This document shows, in pieces, positions 19,160 to 28,220 of a DNA stretch of 64,000 nucleotides. The translations under genes and the position numbers were made by a program. The number at the start of each line of letters is the position of its first letter. The first letter of the stretch is position 1. Source of the stretch: an uncultured Bacteroides sp. (lineage in GTDB: Bacteria; Bacteroidota; Bacteroidia; Bacteroidales; Bacteroidaceae); contig NZ_OY782186.1 in the NCBI RefSeq assembly GCF_963677685.1, positions 2,790,001 through 2,854,000 on the forward strand. The letters are read 5' to 3'. Below the pieces are notes generated by a model that had not been told where the DNA came from, ran no database searches, and saw only the letters and a program-made list of their open reading frames with translations.

Positions 19160-20524
19160 ATGCCTCAACAAAACAACCCTCATACTTTAGGTTCTGAAAA
19201 TATTGGAAAACTATTAATACAATACTCCATACCTGCCATTATAGGTATGACAATCACTTCCCTTTACAACATAATAGATAGCATTTTTATAGGACACGGT
19301 GTTGGGCCAATGGCTATTTCAGGATTAGCTATAACTTTTCCTTTTATGAACTTAGTTATGGCCTTTTGCACTCTTGTATCAGGAGGAGGAGCTACCATCT
19401 CTTCTATCCGTTTAGGAGAGAAAGATTTAAAAGGAGCTACCTCTGTACTAGGGAATACCCTCATGTTATGCATCATCAATGCTGCTTTTTTTGGTATTTT
19501 GGCTTACCATTTTCTCGACGAAATTCTTTATTTTTTTGGAGCAAGCGCAATAACTCTTCCTTATGCGAGAGATTTTATGCAAGTCATCCTCATAGGAACC
19601 CCCATATCTTATATCATGATCGGATTAAATAATGTGATGCGCGCTACCGGATACCCCAAAAAAGCAATGCTTACTTCGGCTGTTACGGTATTAGCCAATG
19701 TCATCCTTGCTCCACTTTTCATATTCCATTTCCATTGGGGCATCAGAGGTGCCGCTATTGCCACTGTCCTCTCCCAATTCATTGGTATGGTGTGGGTTTT
19801 GAGCCATTTTATAAACCAAAATAGCTACGTGCATTTGGCACGGAACTTTTGGAAAATGAATATTCGCATTGTAGGACAGATTTTTTCAATCGGTATGGCC
19901 CCTTTTCTAATGAATCTATGCACATGTACAATTATAATTGTTATTAACGTTAATCTGCAAAAGTATGGAGGTGATATGGCCGTAGGTGCTTACGGCATTA
20001 TCAACAGATTAATGACTCTCTTTGTAATGACCGTAATGGGACTTGCTATGGGCTTACAACCAATCATAGGTTATAATTATGGTGCTAAAAATATGCCTCG
20101 TGTGATGAAAGCATTACGTTTGGGTATTCTAACAGGAGTAACAATCACCAGTAGTGGGTTCCTCATCTGCGAATTGTTTCCTCATGCTGTATCAAGCATG
20201 TTTACCAATGATCTTGAGCTAATAAATATGGCCGCATCCGGATTACGAATTACGATTATGCTTTTCCCCTTTGTGGGTTGTCAGATTATCATATCCAACT
20301 TTTTCCAAAGTATAGGAAAAGCCAAAGTAAGCGTATTCCTTTCACTATCCAGACAATTAGTTTATTTACTACCTTTCCTTGTTATCCTACCTCAATACTA
20401 TGGTGTTAAAGGTATATGGATGAGTATGCCAACATCCGACTTTTTCGCTTTCTTCACAGCAATAATAAGCCTAGGCATTTATTTGCATTATCTACGCCGC
20501 AGTAATTTGCAAAAGAATATGTAA
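19160..20524 (+). CDS. MATE family efflux transporter
   Basis: Multidrug and toxin extrusion protein (454 aa from this start), an inner-membrane antiporter with 12 predicted helices in two similar halves. Visible family stretches are IGKLLIQYSIPAIIGMTITS, LYNIIDSIFIGHG, GLNNVMRATGYPKKAM and GLAMGLQPIIGYNYGAKN. The frame also has an ATG at 19145, but the -7 element at 19126-19134 would leave almost no leader, so MPQQNNPH at 19160 is preferred. It is followed 66 bp later by a Crp/Fnr regulator on the same strand, which may control it. The substrate is unknown. Confidence 0.93.
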   Translation: MPQQNNPHTLGSENIGKLLIQYSIPAIIGMTITSLYNIIDSIFIGHGVGPMAISGLAITFPFMNLVMAFCTLVSGGGATISSIRLGEKDLKGATSVLGNTLMLCIINAAFFGILAYHFLDEILYFFGASAITLPYARDFMQVILIGTPISYIMIGLNNVMRATGYPKKAMLTSAVTVLANVILAPLFIFHFHWGIRGAAIATVLSQFIGMVWVLSHFINQNSYVHLARNFWKMNIRIVGQIFSIGMAPFLMNLCTCTIIIVINVNLQKYGGDMAVGAYGIINRLMTLFVMTVMGLAMGLQPIIGYNYGAKNMPRVMKALRLGILTGVTITSSGFLICELFPHAVSSMFTNDLELINMAASGLRITIMLFPFVGCQIIISNFFQSIGKAKVSVFLSLSRQLVYLLPFLVILPQYYGVKGIWMSMPTSDFFAFFTAIISLGIYLHYLRRSNLQKNM

Positions 20525-20590
20525 AATAAATAAAGTAATGCCAAAACAACAAACAAAAGTCGTTCCTTGTTATGATAATAATAACTAGTA

Positions 20591-21259
20591 TTGAATATGC
20601 TTGAAAAATTATTATCCAATTCCCTCTTTCATAATATTACCACCTCTGATCTTCAAAAAGATTTTGAAGGGCTTACCTATCGTATAAAAGAATATCACAA
20701 GAATGAAATACTGGCTAGTCAGGGAGACATATGTAATCGACTAGTAATCCTTATCGAGGGAAGTGTGCGTGGTGAAATGATTGATGATTCAGGTAGACTT
20801 ATTAAAATAGAAGATATTGTAGCACCTAGGGCAATTGCTCCTTTATTTCTTTTCGGCACAGCTAATCGATATCCTGTTGAAGTTACAGCCAATGAAGCTA
20901 GCAAAGCTATCGTTATTCCTAAAGAGGGTATTTTAAAATTATTTCGCCGAAACGAAACTTTTTTGGAAAATTACATGAATTTATCAGCTAATTATGCCAG
21001 AACACTCGCTGAGAAACTTTTTTTTCTCTCTTTCAAGACCATTCGTCAAAAATTAGCATCTTATTTACTACGGCTATCTCAACAACAAAATACCGTTCTA
21101 ATGGATAGGCCTCAACAAGAGTTAGCTGATTATTTTGGTATTTCCCGTCCTTCTTTAGCTAGAGAATTAGGAAAGATGCAAGATGACGGTCTTATTATTG
21201 CTGACAGGAAACATATCACAATATTGAATAGAGAAATTTTAAAATCTATAATAAAATAG
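20591..21259 (+). CDS. Crp/Fnr family transcriptional regulator
   Basis: Regulator of 222 aa with an N-terminal cyclic-nucleotide-binding-like beta-roll (about 10-125; HKNEILASQGDICNRLVIL, EGSVRGEMID) and a C-terminal winged helix (about 150-215; PQQELADYFGISRPSLAREL). It lacks the N-terminal cysteine cluster of Fnr, so it is not an obvious iron-sulfur sensor, and the effector is unknown. Such proteins in Bacteroides often respond to oxygen, nitrosative stress or metabolites. It sits 66 bp downstream of the MATE gene on the same strand. Confidence 0.92.
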   Translation: MNMLEKLLSNSLFHNITTSDLQKDFEGLTYRIKEYHKNEILASQGDICNRLVILIEGSVRGEMIDDSGRLIKIEDIVAPRAIAPLFLFGTANRYPVEVTANEASKAIVIPKEGILKLFRRNETFLENYMNLSANYARTLAEKLFFLSFKTIRQKLASYLLRLSQQQNTVLMDRPQQELADYFGISRPSLARELGKMQDDGLIIADRKHITILNREILKSIIK

Positions 21260-21320
21260 AACAATTCTCTGTTTCTTTCTTTCCTAATTACAGAGCAGAA
21301 CCAAACAAGAAAATTGTTCT
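21258..21320. terminator. Possible nested hairpin between convergent genes
   Basis: AGAACAATT (21258-21266) can pair with AATTGTTCT (21312-21320), with an inner CTCTG/CAGAG stem. It lies between the convergent Crp/Fnr and C-GCAxxG-C-C genes. The loop is long and no clean T run follows, so this is a weak call. Confidence 0.35.
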
Positions 21321-21347
21321 TCCTAAACGATGGCTGCTAAACTAATT

Positions 21348-21824
21348 CTATTTTCCCTTATTAGAAAGGTAATCTACCCATATTTTAGCAGCTTCTTCAA
21401 CCATCTTAGGGCAAGGTCTTTTGGCATAATATTGCCGTGTTCTCTCTTCAGGAGTAGAAACAATGGGTTCTTTTCCCTTAAGCCCTAATAATTCGGCACA
21501 GATCAAAGAGCCGTTTCTTTTCTTAAATTCAGCAGCTAACTCCTGAACTAGTGCATAATTGGCTGCTTTACCCTTTCTATCTTTGGGTTCAACAGTTCCC
21601 TTCTCTAAACCCGCAAGCAAAAACATACCACATGCAGCCCCACAAGTTTCGCGCATTCGACCTATTCCTCCACCAAAAGAAGCCGACATGCGTAAAGCCT
21701 GTTCTTCAGTAAAATCATACATATCAGCAAAAGCTGCCACTACAGATTGCGAGCAGTTATAACCACTTTTAAATAGTTCATTAGCTCGCTCTATTCGTTC
21801 TTCTAAATTTTCTAGATCTTCCAT
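21348..21824 (-). CDS. C-GCAxxG-C-C family redox protein
   Basis: Protein of 158 aa of the C_GCAxxG_C_C family (probable redox-active, function not settled). The defining cysteines are present: YNCSQSVVAAF, then ETCGAACGMFLLAGLEKGT, SLICAELLG and KRPCPKMVEEA. No signal peptide, so probably cytosolic. Members often sit beside metal or electron-transfer genes; here the neighbour 79 bp upstream on the same strand is the Nramp metal transporter mntH, possibly cotranscribed. Confidence 0.9.
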   Translation of the reverse strand: MEDLENLEERIERANELFKSGYNCSQSVVAAFADMYDFTEEQALRMSASFGGGIGRMRETCGAACGMFLLAGLEKGTVEPKDRKGKAANYALVQELAAEFKKRNGSLICAELLGLKGKEPIVSTPEERTRQYYAKRPCPKMVEEAAKIWVDYLSNKGK

Positions 21825-21902
21825 GTCTATTTTAATTCAACAAAAAACAACACAGAGTTTTCAAAAAGCAAACTCTGCAGCATTTTATTCTATGTTTTTA
21901 AT

Positions 21903-23156
21903 TTATGAGAATAACAGCATTATATTCAGAACCGACACTATAACTGCTATAGAATATAATACAAAGGTACTCCACTTGCTATTTACATACTTACCCATAA
22001 CCTTACTAGATGAGGTTAACCCCACTTGCAGAAATACAGTAAAAGGCAACTGAATACTTAATATCATTTGAGAAATGATCAACCCTTTAAAAGGATCGGA
22101 GATAAAAAAAATAATTAACAAAGCCAGTCCTAAGGAGAGAATAACTCCAAAGAGAGAATGAATATCTTTTATATGATAAGACTCCCCAAAGATTCCCGAA
22201 AAGATAGAACCGGCAGCCATTCCGCTTGTAATTGTAGAAGAAATTCCAGCCATTAACAGAGCCAAGGCAAAGACAATAGCGGCATTGCTACCTAATAGAG
22301 GTTCAAGTAAAGACTTCGCCTGTTGCAATTCGTCCACGCGAATACCGTTTCTAAAAAAAGTAGCTGCAGCCAAAAGAATCATAGCACTATTGATAGCCCA
22401 ACCTACTATCATAGAGAAGAGAGTATCAAACAATTCATATTTCAACACTTTCTTTATAGATGCATCATCTTTTTTATTGTACTGATGGCTCTGGATAACC
22501 TCTGAATGCAGAAACAAATTATGAGGCATAACAACAGCTCCCAAAACACTCATAACAATTAGCATACTGCCATGAGGAATAGAAGGAACAATCCAACCTT
22601 GAATAGCAAGAGGCCAATCTATCTCCACTAAAAAAAGCTCATAAATAAACGAAAGGCCTATTACAGAGACAAAAGCAATAATAGAGCGCTCTATCTTCTT
22701 ATATGAATTCGTAAAAAGCATAATACAGACAAAGATCGTCGTAAGTATTGCTCCCCATATAATAGACATACCAAATAACATTTGTAGAGCAATTGCTCCA
22801 CCCAAAATTTCTGCTAAAGAAGTAGATATGGAAGCTAATACGGCTGTACCTAATATCGGTCGAGACACCCATTTAGGAGTATATTGTGTAGCAGCCTCCG
22901 ACAAACAGAGTCCGGTAACAATTCCTAAATGCGCCACATTGTGCTGAAGAACAATGAGCATAATTGTAGATAGGGTAACAACCCAAAGCAATGTATAACC
23001 AAATTCAGAACCGGCGGCAAAATTTGACGCCCAATTTCCCGGATCAATGAATCCCACTGTAACCAATAATCCTGGACCGATATATCTGAAAATATCTAAT
23101 CCGCCTAAATGACGCTTGTGATCTCTTCTTTTGAAATCCTGAAATATATTTCGCAT
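21903..23156 (-). CDS. mntH: Nramp family divalent metal transporter
   Basis: Proton-coupled Mn/Fe importer of the inner membrane (417 aa, about 11 helices). The metal-binding motifs are intact: DPGNWASNFAAGSEFGY in helix 1 and VVMPHNLFLHSEVIQ in helix 6 (canonical MPH). The conserved GQSSTITGTxAGQ-like region appears here as GISSTITSGMAAGSIFSG. A good -7 element lies 23-31 bp upstream of the start. I saw no clear Fur or MntR-type palindrome in the 152-bp upstream gap, so metal regulation is not shown by sequence. Confidence 0.94.
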   Translation of the reverse strand: MRNIFQDFKRRDHKRHLGGLDIFRYIGPGLLVTVGFIDPGNWASNFAAGSEFGYTLLWVVTLSTIMLIVLQHNVAHLGIVTGLCLSEAATQYTPKWVSRPILGTAVLASISTSLAEILGGAIALQMLFGMSIIWGAILTTIFVCIMLFTNSYKKIERSIIAFVSVIGLSFIYELFLVEIDWPLAIQGWIVPSIPHGSMLIVMSVLGAVVMPHNLFLHSEVIQSHQYNKKDDASIKKVLKYELFDTLFSMIVGWAINSAMILLAAATFFRNGIRVDELQQAKSLLEPLLGSNAAIVFALALLMAGISSTITSGMAAGSIFSGIFGESYHIKDIHSLFGVILSLGLALLIIFFISDPFKGLIISQMILSIQLPFTVFLQVGLTSSSKVMGKYVNSKWSTFVLYSIAVIVSVLNIMLLFS

Positions 23157-23178
23157 ACTTAAAATTCTTAATGTTTGT

Positions 23179-23187
23179 GCAAAGATA
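23179..23187 (-). promoter_or_regulatory. -7 promoter element for mntH
   Basis: TATCTTTGC on the minus strand matches TAnnTTTGY exactly; the predicted start near 23172 gives a leader of about 16 nt. No -33 TTTG at the usual distance. Confidence 0.6.
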
Positions 23188-23242
23188 ATGATTTATAACA
23201 AGCAGCTAATTCTTAAAGTTCAGAAATCTATTTAAATAGCAA

Positions 23243-23287
23243 AACGGCGATGAAATAAATCGTTATCGTATTTATCTCATCGCCGTT
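23243..23287 (-). terminator. Terminator of the YebC-TSCPD unit
   Basis: Stem of 11 bp (23243-23253 with 23277-23287) extended by ATAAAT/ATTTAT. Read on the minus strand it begins 22 bp after the TSCPD stop and ends in TTTT. Confidence 0.75.
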
Positions 23288-23308
23288 CTAACTATCTATT
23301 TAAGAAAG

Positions 23309-23554
23309 TCAATATCCCATTTCATGAAGAGCTTTACAAAGTTGGTCGGGACAAGAGGTAGATCTTCTACCGCAACGGACACCTTCCAACGTCTCAATGA
23401 CTTTAACAACTGGCATACCCGTTACCAAACGAGAGATTCCTTGCAAATTGCCATTACAACCGCCCCAAAAAGCCACTTCTTTCACAATATTATCTTCTAC
23501 ATCCAGTTCAATATTAGTACTACAAGTACCCTGAGTTTTATAAGTATATTTCAT
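23309..23554 (-). CDS. TSCPD domain protein
   Basis: Small cytosolic protein (81 aa) of the TIGR03905/TSCPD family, of unknown biochemical role. It begins with KYTYKTQGTCSTNIELDVED, continues with VAFWGGCNGNLQGISRLV and ends with the naming motif RSTSCPDQLCKAL. The related domain also occurs at the C-terminus of vitamin-B12-dependent ribonucleotide reductases. Its ATG overlaps the last base of the yebC stop codon, so it is translationally coupled to yebC. Confidence 0.9.
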   Translation of the reverse strand: MKYTYKTQGTCSTNIELDVEDNIVKEVAFWGGCNGNLQGISRLVTGMPVVKVIETLEGVRCGRRSTSCPDQLCKALHEMGY

Positions 23555-24285
23555 TACTCTTCTTCTACTTCAGGTTTCATGTTAGTATATACATTTTGAA
23601 CATCTTCATCATCCTCCAAACGTTCCACCATTTTTTCAATTGTAGCACGTTGCTCTGCATTCAATTCTTTTTCATCTGTCGGTATACGAGTAAATTCAGA
23701 ACTCTTTATCTCATATTCATTTTCTTCAAGATATTTTTGAATCATGTTGAATGACTGGAATTCTCCATACAAGGTTATTTCTTCATCATCTTCTTCCACA
23801 TCTTCATCCACTCCAAAATCAATCAAATCCAAAATAAGATCTTCAACAGACATCCCTTCTTTCTTGGCGATAGTAAATACGGATTTATGACTAAACATAA
23901 AGTCCAAACTTCCTGATGTTCCAAGCGTTCCAGCAAACTTATTAAATACACTACGTACATTAGCAACAGTACGAGTAGTATTATCAGTCGCCGTTTCTAC
24001 CAATACAGCAATACCAAAAGGTCCGTATCCTTCATAGACCATCTCTTTATAGTCTTTTTGGTCTTTCCCCATTGCATTCTTTATAGCACGCTCCACATTA
24101 TCCTTAGGCATGTTTTCACGCTTAGCATTAGCAATAACCGCTCTTAAATGAGGATTATTCTCAGCATCAGGACCGCCTGCCTTTACAGCAATAGCTATCT
24201 GCTTACCTATTCTCGTGAATGTGCGGGCCATATTGCCCCATCTCTTCATTTTCGTCGCTTTTCTATATTCAAACGCTCTTCCCAT
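23554..24285 (-). CDS. YebC/PmpR family regulator or ribosome-associated factor
   Basis: Cytosolic protein of 243 aa. The three-domain YebC layout is seen: RTFTRIGKQIAIAVKAGGPD, NPHLRAVIANAKRENMPKDN, then YEGYGPFGIAVLVETATDN and RSVFNKFAGTLGTSGSLDFM. The family was first annotated as transcriptional regulators; some members act in translation of proline-rich stretches. The N-terminus (GRAFEYRKATKMKRWGNMAR) matches the Bacteroidetes form. The C-terminal tail is acidic. Confidence 0.93.
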   Translation of the reverse strand: MGRAFEYRKATKMKRWGNMARTFTRIGKQIAIAVKAGGPDAENNPHLRAVIANAKRENMPKDNVERAIKNAMGKDQKDYKEMVYEGYGPFGIAVLVETATDNTTRTVANVRSVFNKFAGTLGTSGSLDFMFSHKSVFTIAKKEGMSVEDLILDLIDFGVDEDVEEDDEEITLYGEFQSFNMIQKYLEENEYEIKSSEFTRIPTDEKELNAEQRATIEKMVERLEDDEDVQNVYTNMKPEVEEE

Positions 24286-24369
24286 TGGTTTTTAATTTTG
24301 AAGACTCGGTCTCTATCACTCTAAAGACAAAGCCATTATTTTTATTATTATTCTTTTCTATCTCTTATT

Positions 24370-26832
24370 TTATCTAAGCTTAGCACCAAGTTTGTTTTCA
24401 AGGTTCTTCACTAATTTAGACATAACCTTATCAATCACTTTATCATTTAAAGTCTGTGTTTCATCCTGAAGTAAAAAGCTTACCGCATACGATTTCTTTC
24501 CGGCATCCAGATTTTTACCTTCATACACATCAAACAAAGAAACATCACGAAGCAATTTTCTTTCAGTTTCATAAGCGATCTTTTCTATTTCAGCAAATGA
24601 GATATTACGATCGATCAATAAAGCCAAATCTCTCTTAACAGCTGGATATTTAGACAATTCCTGATAACTTACTTTTCCCGACTTAATAGCTCTCATCAAC
24701 TCTTTCCAATTTAGGTCAGCATAATACACTTCATTGTCTATATCAAACGCTTTAAGAATCTTCTTAGTAACCACGCCGAAAGTAGCGATGCGTTTTCCAC
24801 CTTTCGTGTTAACCGAAAGTGCGGTAGCAAAAACATCATCAGCAAGATTTCCAACGACTAAATTATGTAAGTTAAGTCCTAGGCGTTGAAGAATATTTTC
24901 TACATAAGCTTTCAATTCATATACAGAACTGTTTTCATCCTGATGAGCCCATGAGTTAAATACTCGCTTACCAGTAAGCCATAAGCCTAAATGATAGTCT
25001 TCCGAATAAGCAGCTAGTACTTTCTCCGGATTTTTTTTATCGGCATCAAAATAATAGCAATTACCAAATTCAAAGAATTTCAGATCAGCACTCCTACGGT
25101 TAACATTGTGTGCAATGCTTTCCAAACCACCAAATAAAAGTGATTGTCTCATACAATTCAAATCAGCACTCAACGGATTCATCAACATCACTAAGTTAGC
25201 AGCAGGATAGACATTTAATCCCTCATAATAAGCAGCCCGGGTTAAAGAGTTATTCAATATCTCATTAAAACCGGTACCCACAAGTTGCTCTGAGATAATA
25301 TTTTGCAACTTGTTAGATTTATCTGCATCACCTTTAGTAGTCAGGCTTGATTTTAATGTACTAGGTATCTCTACATTGTTATATCCATATATACGCAAAA
25401 TATCTTCTATCACATCTACATCACGCTGTACATCTACTCTATATGGAGGAACAGCTAAAGTTAATCCCTCAGCTGTTTCCGACAATATTTTCATTTCCAA
25501 ACCAGCAAGAATCTGTTTTACCGTTTGCACCGGAATTTCTTTTCCGATAAGCGTATTGATCTTTTCATAAGCAACATCTACAATAAAATCTTCAGCAAGA
25601 GCAGTACATACATCTTTTATATCACAAGAGATCGTACCCCCTGCTAGCTCTTTTACCATAAGAGCAGCAAGTTTCAAACAATAGATAATTGAATTAGGAT
25701 CAATACCTCTTTCAAAACGAAAAGAAGCATCTGTATTCAACCCATGACGACGAGCTGTTTTACGCACCCATGTAGGATGAAAATAGGCACTTTCCAAAAA
25801 GACATCAGTGGTTGTTTCCGTTGAACCGGAATCCATACCGCCAAACACTCCGGCAATACACATAGGCTCTTTAGCATTACAAATCATCAGATCACGTTCA
25901 GAAAGCTTACGTTCTACCTCGTCAAGAGTGACAAAAGGCGTTCCTTCAGGCATTGTTTTCACAATTACCTCTGCTCCTTCAATCTTTGCTGCGTCAAAGC
26001 AATGCAAAGGTTGACCAAAAGCATGAACGATATAATTAGTAATATCCACCACATTATTAATAGGGCGAATACCTATAAGACGAAGTTTATCTTGCAACCA
26101 ATCCGGACTTTCCTTTACCGTTACTCCTTTAACAGATACACCTGCATAACGAGAACAAGCTTCCGTATTCTCTACCGTTACTTTAATATCTAAATCACTA
26201 TTTTCAACCGCAAACGCATCAACAGAAGGGCGTGCAAGAGAGGTTTTATACCCATTTTGAAGCAGATACGCATATAAGTCGCGAGCTACCCCATAGTGAG
26301 AACAAGCATCCGCACGATTAGGAGTAATATCCACTTCAAGCACATAATCACTCTTAATATTATAATATTCTTTAGCAAGAGTACCTGGAATTGCATCCTC
26401 CGGAAGCACGATAATACCATCGTGTGAAGTTCCAATACCAATCTCATCTTCAGCACAAATCATGCCGATAGATTCCACACCACGTATTTTTGATTTTTTG
26501 ATTGTAAAGCACTCATCGCCATCATAAAGTTTAGTACCCAAAGTGGCTACAACCACTTTTTGTCCGGCAGCAACATTAGGAGCACCACATACAATCTGTG
26601 TAGGTTCGTCGTTACCTAAATTTACGGTAGTAATGTGTAAGTGATCAGAATTGGGATGTTCGATGCATGTCAATACTTCACCAATAACAAGGCCTTCCAG
26701 TCCTCCTTTTATGGTTTGTACCTCTTCCACCCCTCCTGTTTCCAATCCGATTGAAGTAAGCGCAGCCGCCACTTCATCAGGGGTTAAGTCAAAGTCAACA
26801 TACTCTTTCAGCCAATTATAAGAGATATTCAT
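24370..26832 (-). CDS. pheT: Phenylalanine-tRNA ligase beta subunit
   Basis: Beta chain of the cytosolic alpha2-beta2 PheRS that charges tRNA-Phe (820 aa, full length). It starts MNISYNWLKEYVDFDLTPDE. An N-terminal tRNA-binding (EMAP/OB) domain spans about 40-155, followed by the B3/B4 editing domain (DITPNRADACSHYGVARDLY nearby), the B5 domain, the catalytic-like core (FNEILNNSLT) and the C-terminal FDX-ACB anticodon-binding domain (YQELSKYPAVKRDLALLID; YAVSFLLQDETQTLND). pheS is not in the window. A TAAATTTGC -7 element lies just upstream. Confidence 0.98.
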   Translation of the reverse strand: MNISYNWLKEYVDFDLTPDEVAAALTSIGLETGGVEEVQTIKGGLEGLVIGEVLTCIEHPNSDHLHITTVNLGNDEPTQIVCGAPNVAAGQKVVVATLGTKLYDGDECFTIKKSKIRGVESIGMICAEDEIGIGTSHDGIIVLPEDAIPGTLAKEYYNIKSDYVLEVDITPNRADACSHYGVARDLYAYLLQNGYKTSLARPSVDAFAVENSDLDIKVTVENTEACSRYAGVSVKGVTVKESPDWLQDKLRLIGIRPINNVVDITNYIVHAFGQPLHCFDAAKIEGAEVIVKTMPEGTPFVTLDEVERKLSERDLMICNAKEPMCIAGVFGGMDSGSTETTTDVFLESAYFHPTWVRKTARRHGLNTDASFRFERGIDPNSIIYCLKLAALMVKELAGGTISCDIKDVCTALAEDFIVDVAYEKINTLIGKEIPVQTVKQILAGLEMKILSETAEGLTLAVPPYRVDVQRDVDVIEDILRIYGYNNVEIPSTLKSSLTTKGDADKSNKLQNIISEQLVGTGFNEILNNSLTRAAYYEGLNVYPAANLVMLMNPLSADLNCMRQSLLFGGLESIAHNVNRRSADLKFFEFGNCYYFDADKKNPEKVLAAYSEDYHLGLWLTGKRVFNSWAHQDENSSVYELKAYVENILQRLGLNLHNLVVGNLADDVFATALSVNTKGGKRIATFGVVTKKILKAFDIDNEVYYADLNWKELMRAIKSGKVSYQELSKYPAVKRDLALLIDRNISFAEIEKIAYETERKLLRDVSLFDVYEGKNLDAGKKSYAVSFLLQDETQTLNDKVIDKVMSKLVKNLENKLGAKLR

Positions 26833-26866
26833 ATCATTAAGATTTTATTGTTTTCAAAAACGACTT

Positions 26867-26875
26867 GCAAATTTA
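26867..26875 (-). promoter_or_regulatory. -7 promoter element for pheT
   Basis: TAAATTTGC on the minus strand matches TAnnTTTGY exactly, 35 bp before the pheT ATG. No good -33. Confidence 0.55.
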
Positions 26876-27016
26876 ATAAGTTTTTTTGGTTGACAGGGAA
26901 TAAAAACATATAAAAAGGCTGCATTTTCATCTAAACAGATGACTTAAAAGGGATATAAAAGAGCGATTTTAATCAACTTATAAAAAGAAATGAGGCATTA
27001 CATCAAGTAGGCACCA

Positions 27017-27096
27017 TTACATTATAGGATATCAACATAACTTATAATGTAATTGAAATAACTTATAATGAAACGGAACATTACATTATAAGTTAT
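27017..27096. promoter_or_regulatory. Array of four related sites upstream of hsp20
   Basis: A 16-bp motif, ATAACTTATAATGTAA, occurs at 27037-27052. It recurs with one change at 27058-27073, inverted and exact at 27081-27096, and as a partial inverted copy at 27017-27026. Start-to-start spacings of 20, 21 and 23 bp put all copies on nearly the same helix face. The array sits about 150-230 bp upstream of the sigma-54-like -24/-12 element, the usual place for enhancer-binding-protein sites. The motif is read directly from sequence; the regulatory role is inferred. The rest of the 548-bp gap holds no gene, only AT-rich DNA and short TGTCAT/ATGACA repeats (27128-27152, 27220-27234). Confidence 0.55.
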
Positions 27097-27244
27097 TTAC
27101 CTAGAGATTAATTGTAACGATTAGACCTTGTCATTACTGGAAAAATTGTCATCTTTTTTATTTATTTTAAATAATAAATGAGACAAAAAGCAAGCAATAA
27201 GTCAATAATTCTAAAAATCAATGACAGAATGACATTATTCTTTT

Positions 27245-27261
27245 TTGGTACAATATTTGCC
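27245..27261 (+). promoter_or_regulatory. Sigma-54-type (-24/-12) promoter for hsp20
   Basis: TTGGTACAATATTTGCC contains GG (27247-27248) and GC (27259-27260) separated by exactly 10 nt. It matches YTGGYAC-N5-TTGC of the RpoN consensus except for the last W. Predicted start is near 27272, giving a leader of about 110 nt. The competing housekeeping reading (AATATTTG as -7) has a mismatch in the TA pair. Confidence 0.6.
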
Positions 27262-27380
27262 ATTCAATAGATGAGTTTAAGAAGCAAAACAGAACTTAAT
27301 AGAAAATAAAAAGATCAAATAGTAACTTCTGAAACTCAGTATAATATAAATGTTTAACTTAAAGATAGGAGACTATAATT

Positions 27381-27809
27381 ATGATGCCTGTAATAAAATC
27401 TCAAAATTGGTTACCAAGTATCTTTAATGATTTCTTTGATAACGAATGGTTAGAAAGAGCTAACACTACCGCTCCAGCAATTAACGTAATAGAATCGGAT
27501 CAAAGTTTCAAAGTAGAAGTTGCCGCTCCGGGTATGACTAAAGATGATTTCAATATTCGTTTGGATGAAGATGCAAACCTTGTCATTGCAATGGAGAAGA
27601 AAAAAGAAAATAAAGAGGAAAAAAAGGAAGGCAAGTATTTACGCCGTGAATTCTCATATGCAAAATTCCAACAAACAATGGTTTTGCCCGACAATGTAGA
27701 CAAAGATAAGATTACTGCTAAAGTAGAACAAGGTGTTTTGAGCATTGAGATACCTAAATTGTCGGAAGAAGAAACCAAGAAAGCGCAAAAGCTTATTGAA
27801 GTACAGTAA
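27381..27809 (+). CDS. Hsp20/alpha-crystallin small heat shock protein
   Basis: ATP-independent holdase chaperone (142 aa) that binds unfolding proteins in the cytosol. The alpha-crystallin domain runs from about residue 33 (APAINVIESDQSFKVEVAAP) to about 130 and includes the YLRREFSYAKFQQTMVLP segment and the conserved GVLSIEIPK. A basic/acidic EKKKENKEEKKEGK loop is typical of bacterial Hsp20. A purine-rich AGGAG lies about 10 nt upstream of the start; the second ATG (27384) is an equally possible start. The long upstream region with a sigma-54-like promoter suggests stress- or activator-controlled expression. A strong terminator follows. Confidence 0.95.
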   Translation: MMPVIKSQNWLPSIFNDFFDNEWLERANTTAPAINVIESDQSFKVEVAAPGMTKDDFNIRLDEDANLVIAMEKKKENKEEKKEGKYLRREFSYAKFQQTMVLPDNVDKDKITAKVEQGVLSIEIPKLSEEETKKAQKLIEVQ

Positions 27810-27880
27810 AACAAACTGTATTCAAAATTGCATGGAAGGTGACTAATAAACGTAAATGATGAATTACTAGCCGACAATGA

Positions 27881-27917
27881 AGGAGGAGATACTTTCACAA
27901 GTATCTCCTCCTTTTTT
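27881..27917 (+). terminator. Rho-independent terminator after hsp20
   Basis: Perfect 14-bp stem (27881-27894 with 27899-27912), 4-nt loop, followed by six T residues. Confidence 0.92.
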
Positions 27918-27988
27918 AGTATCATTTCATGAGTAGTATTTGCTATCCAAGTTAAATTAGTTTAGCAAGCTTAATACGAATGGCCAAA

Positions 27989-28204
27989 CTAATTATCTCC
28001 TTTAACAAAACAAGAGATAAAACCACCCACTAAGCACCCATAAACACAATTGGTCCAGCATTCTGACGAAAGTGGATAACTTCCCCAATAAATGCCGAAA
28101 CGCAACCAATAGAAGTAACCGGCTAGAACTCCCAGAAACATTCCAAATAGAACAATAACGTTCTCTCTTAAAAACATAAAAAAACTTTTTATCATCTCCA
28201 ACAT
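27989..28204 (-). CDS. Small membrane protein (DUF6132-like)
   Basis: Protein of 71 aa with two hydrophobic helices (about 15-33 and 53-66) joined by a loop GIYWGSYPLSSECWTNCVYG. The AGYFYW...G...YPLSS...YG...GG pattern recalls the small DUF6132 proteins of Bacteroidetes that accompany thioredoxin-like or rhodanese genes; I am not certain of this match. It follows the thioredoxin-fold gene by 16 bp and ends the exporter operon. Function unknown. Confidence 0.65.
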   Translation of the reverse strand: MLEMIKSFFMFLRENVIVLFGMFLGVLAGYFYWLRFGIYWGSYPLSSECWTNCVYGCLVGGFISCFVKGDN

Positions 28205-28220
28205 TAATAAAACATCAGTA

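Noticed and set aside
27017..27096. Repeat array considered as a small CRISPR
   Set aside because: Repeats are 16 bp or less, in mixed orientations, with spacers of 5-7 bp and no cas gene nearby.
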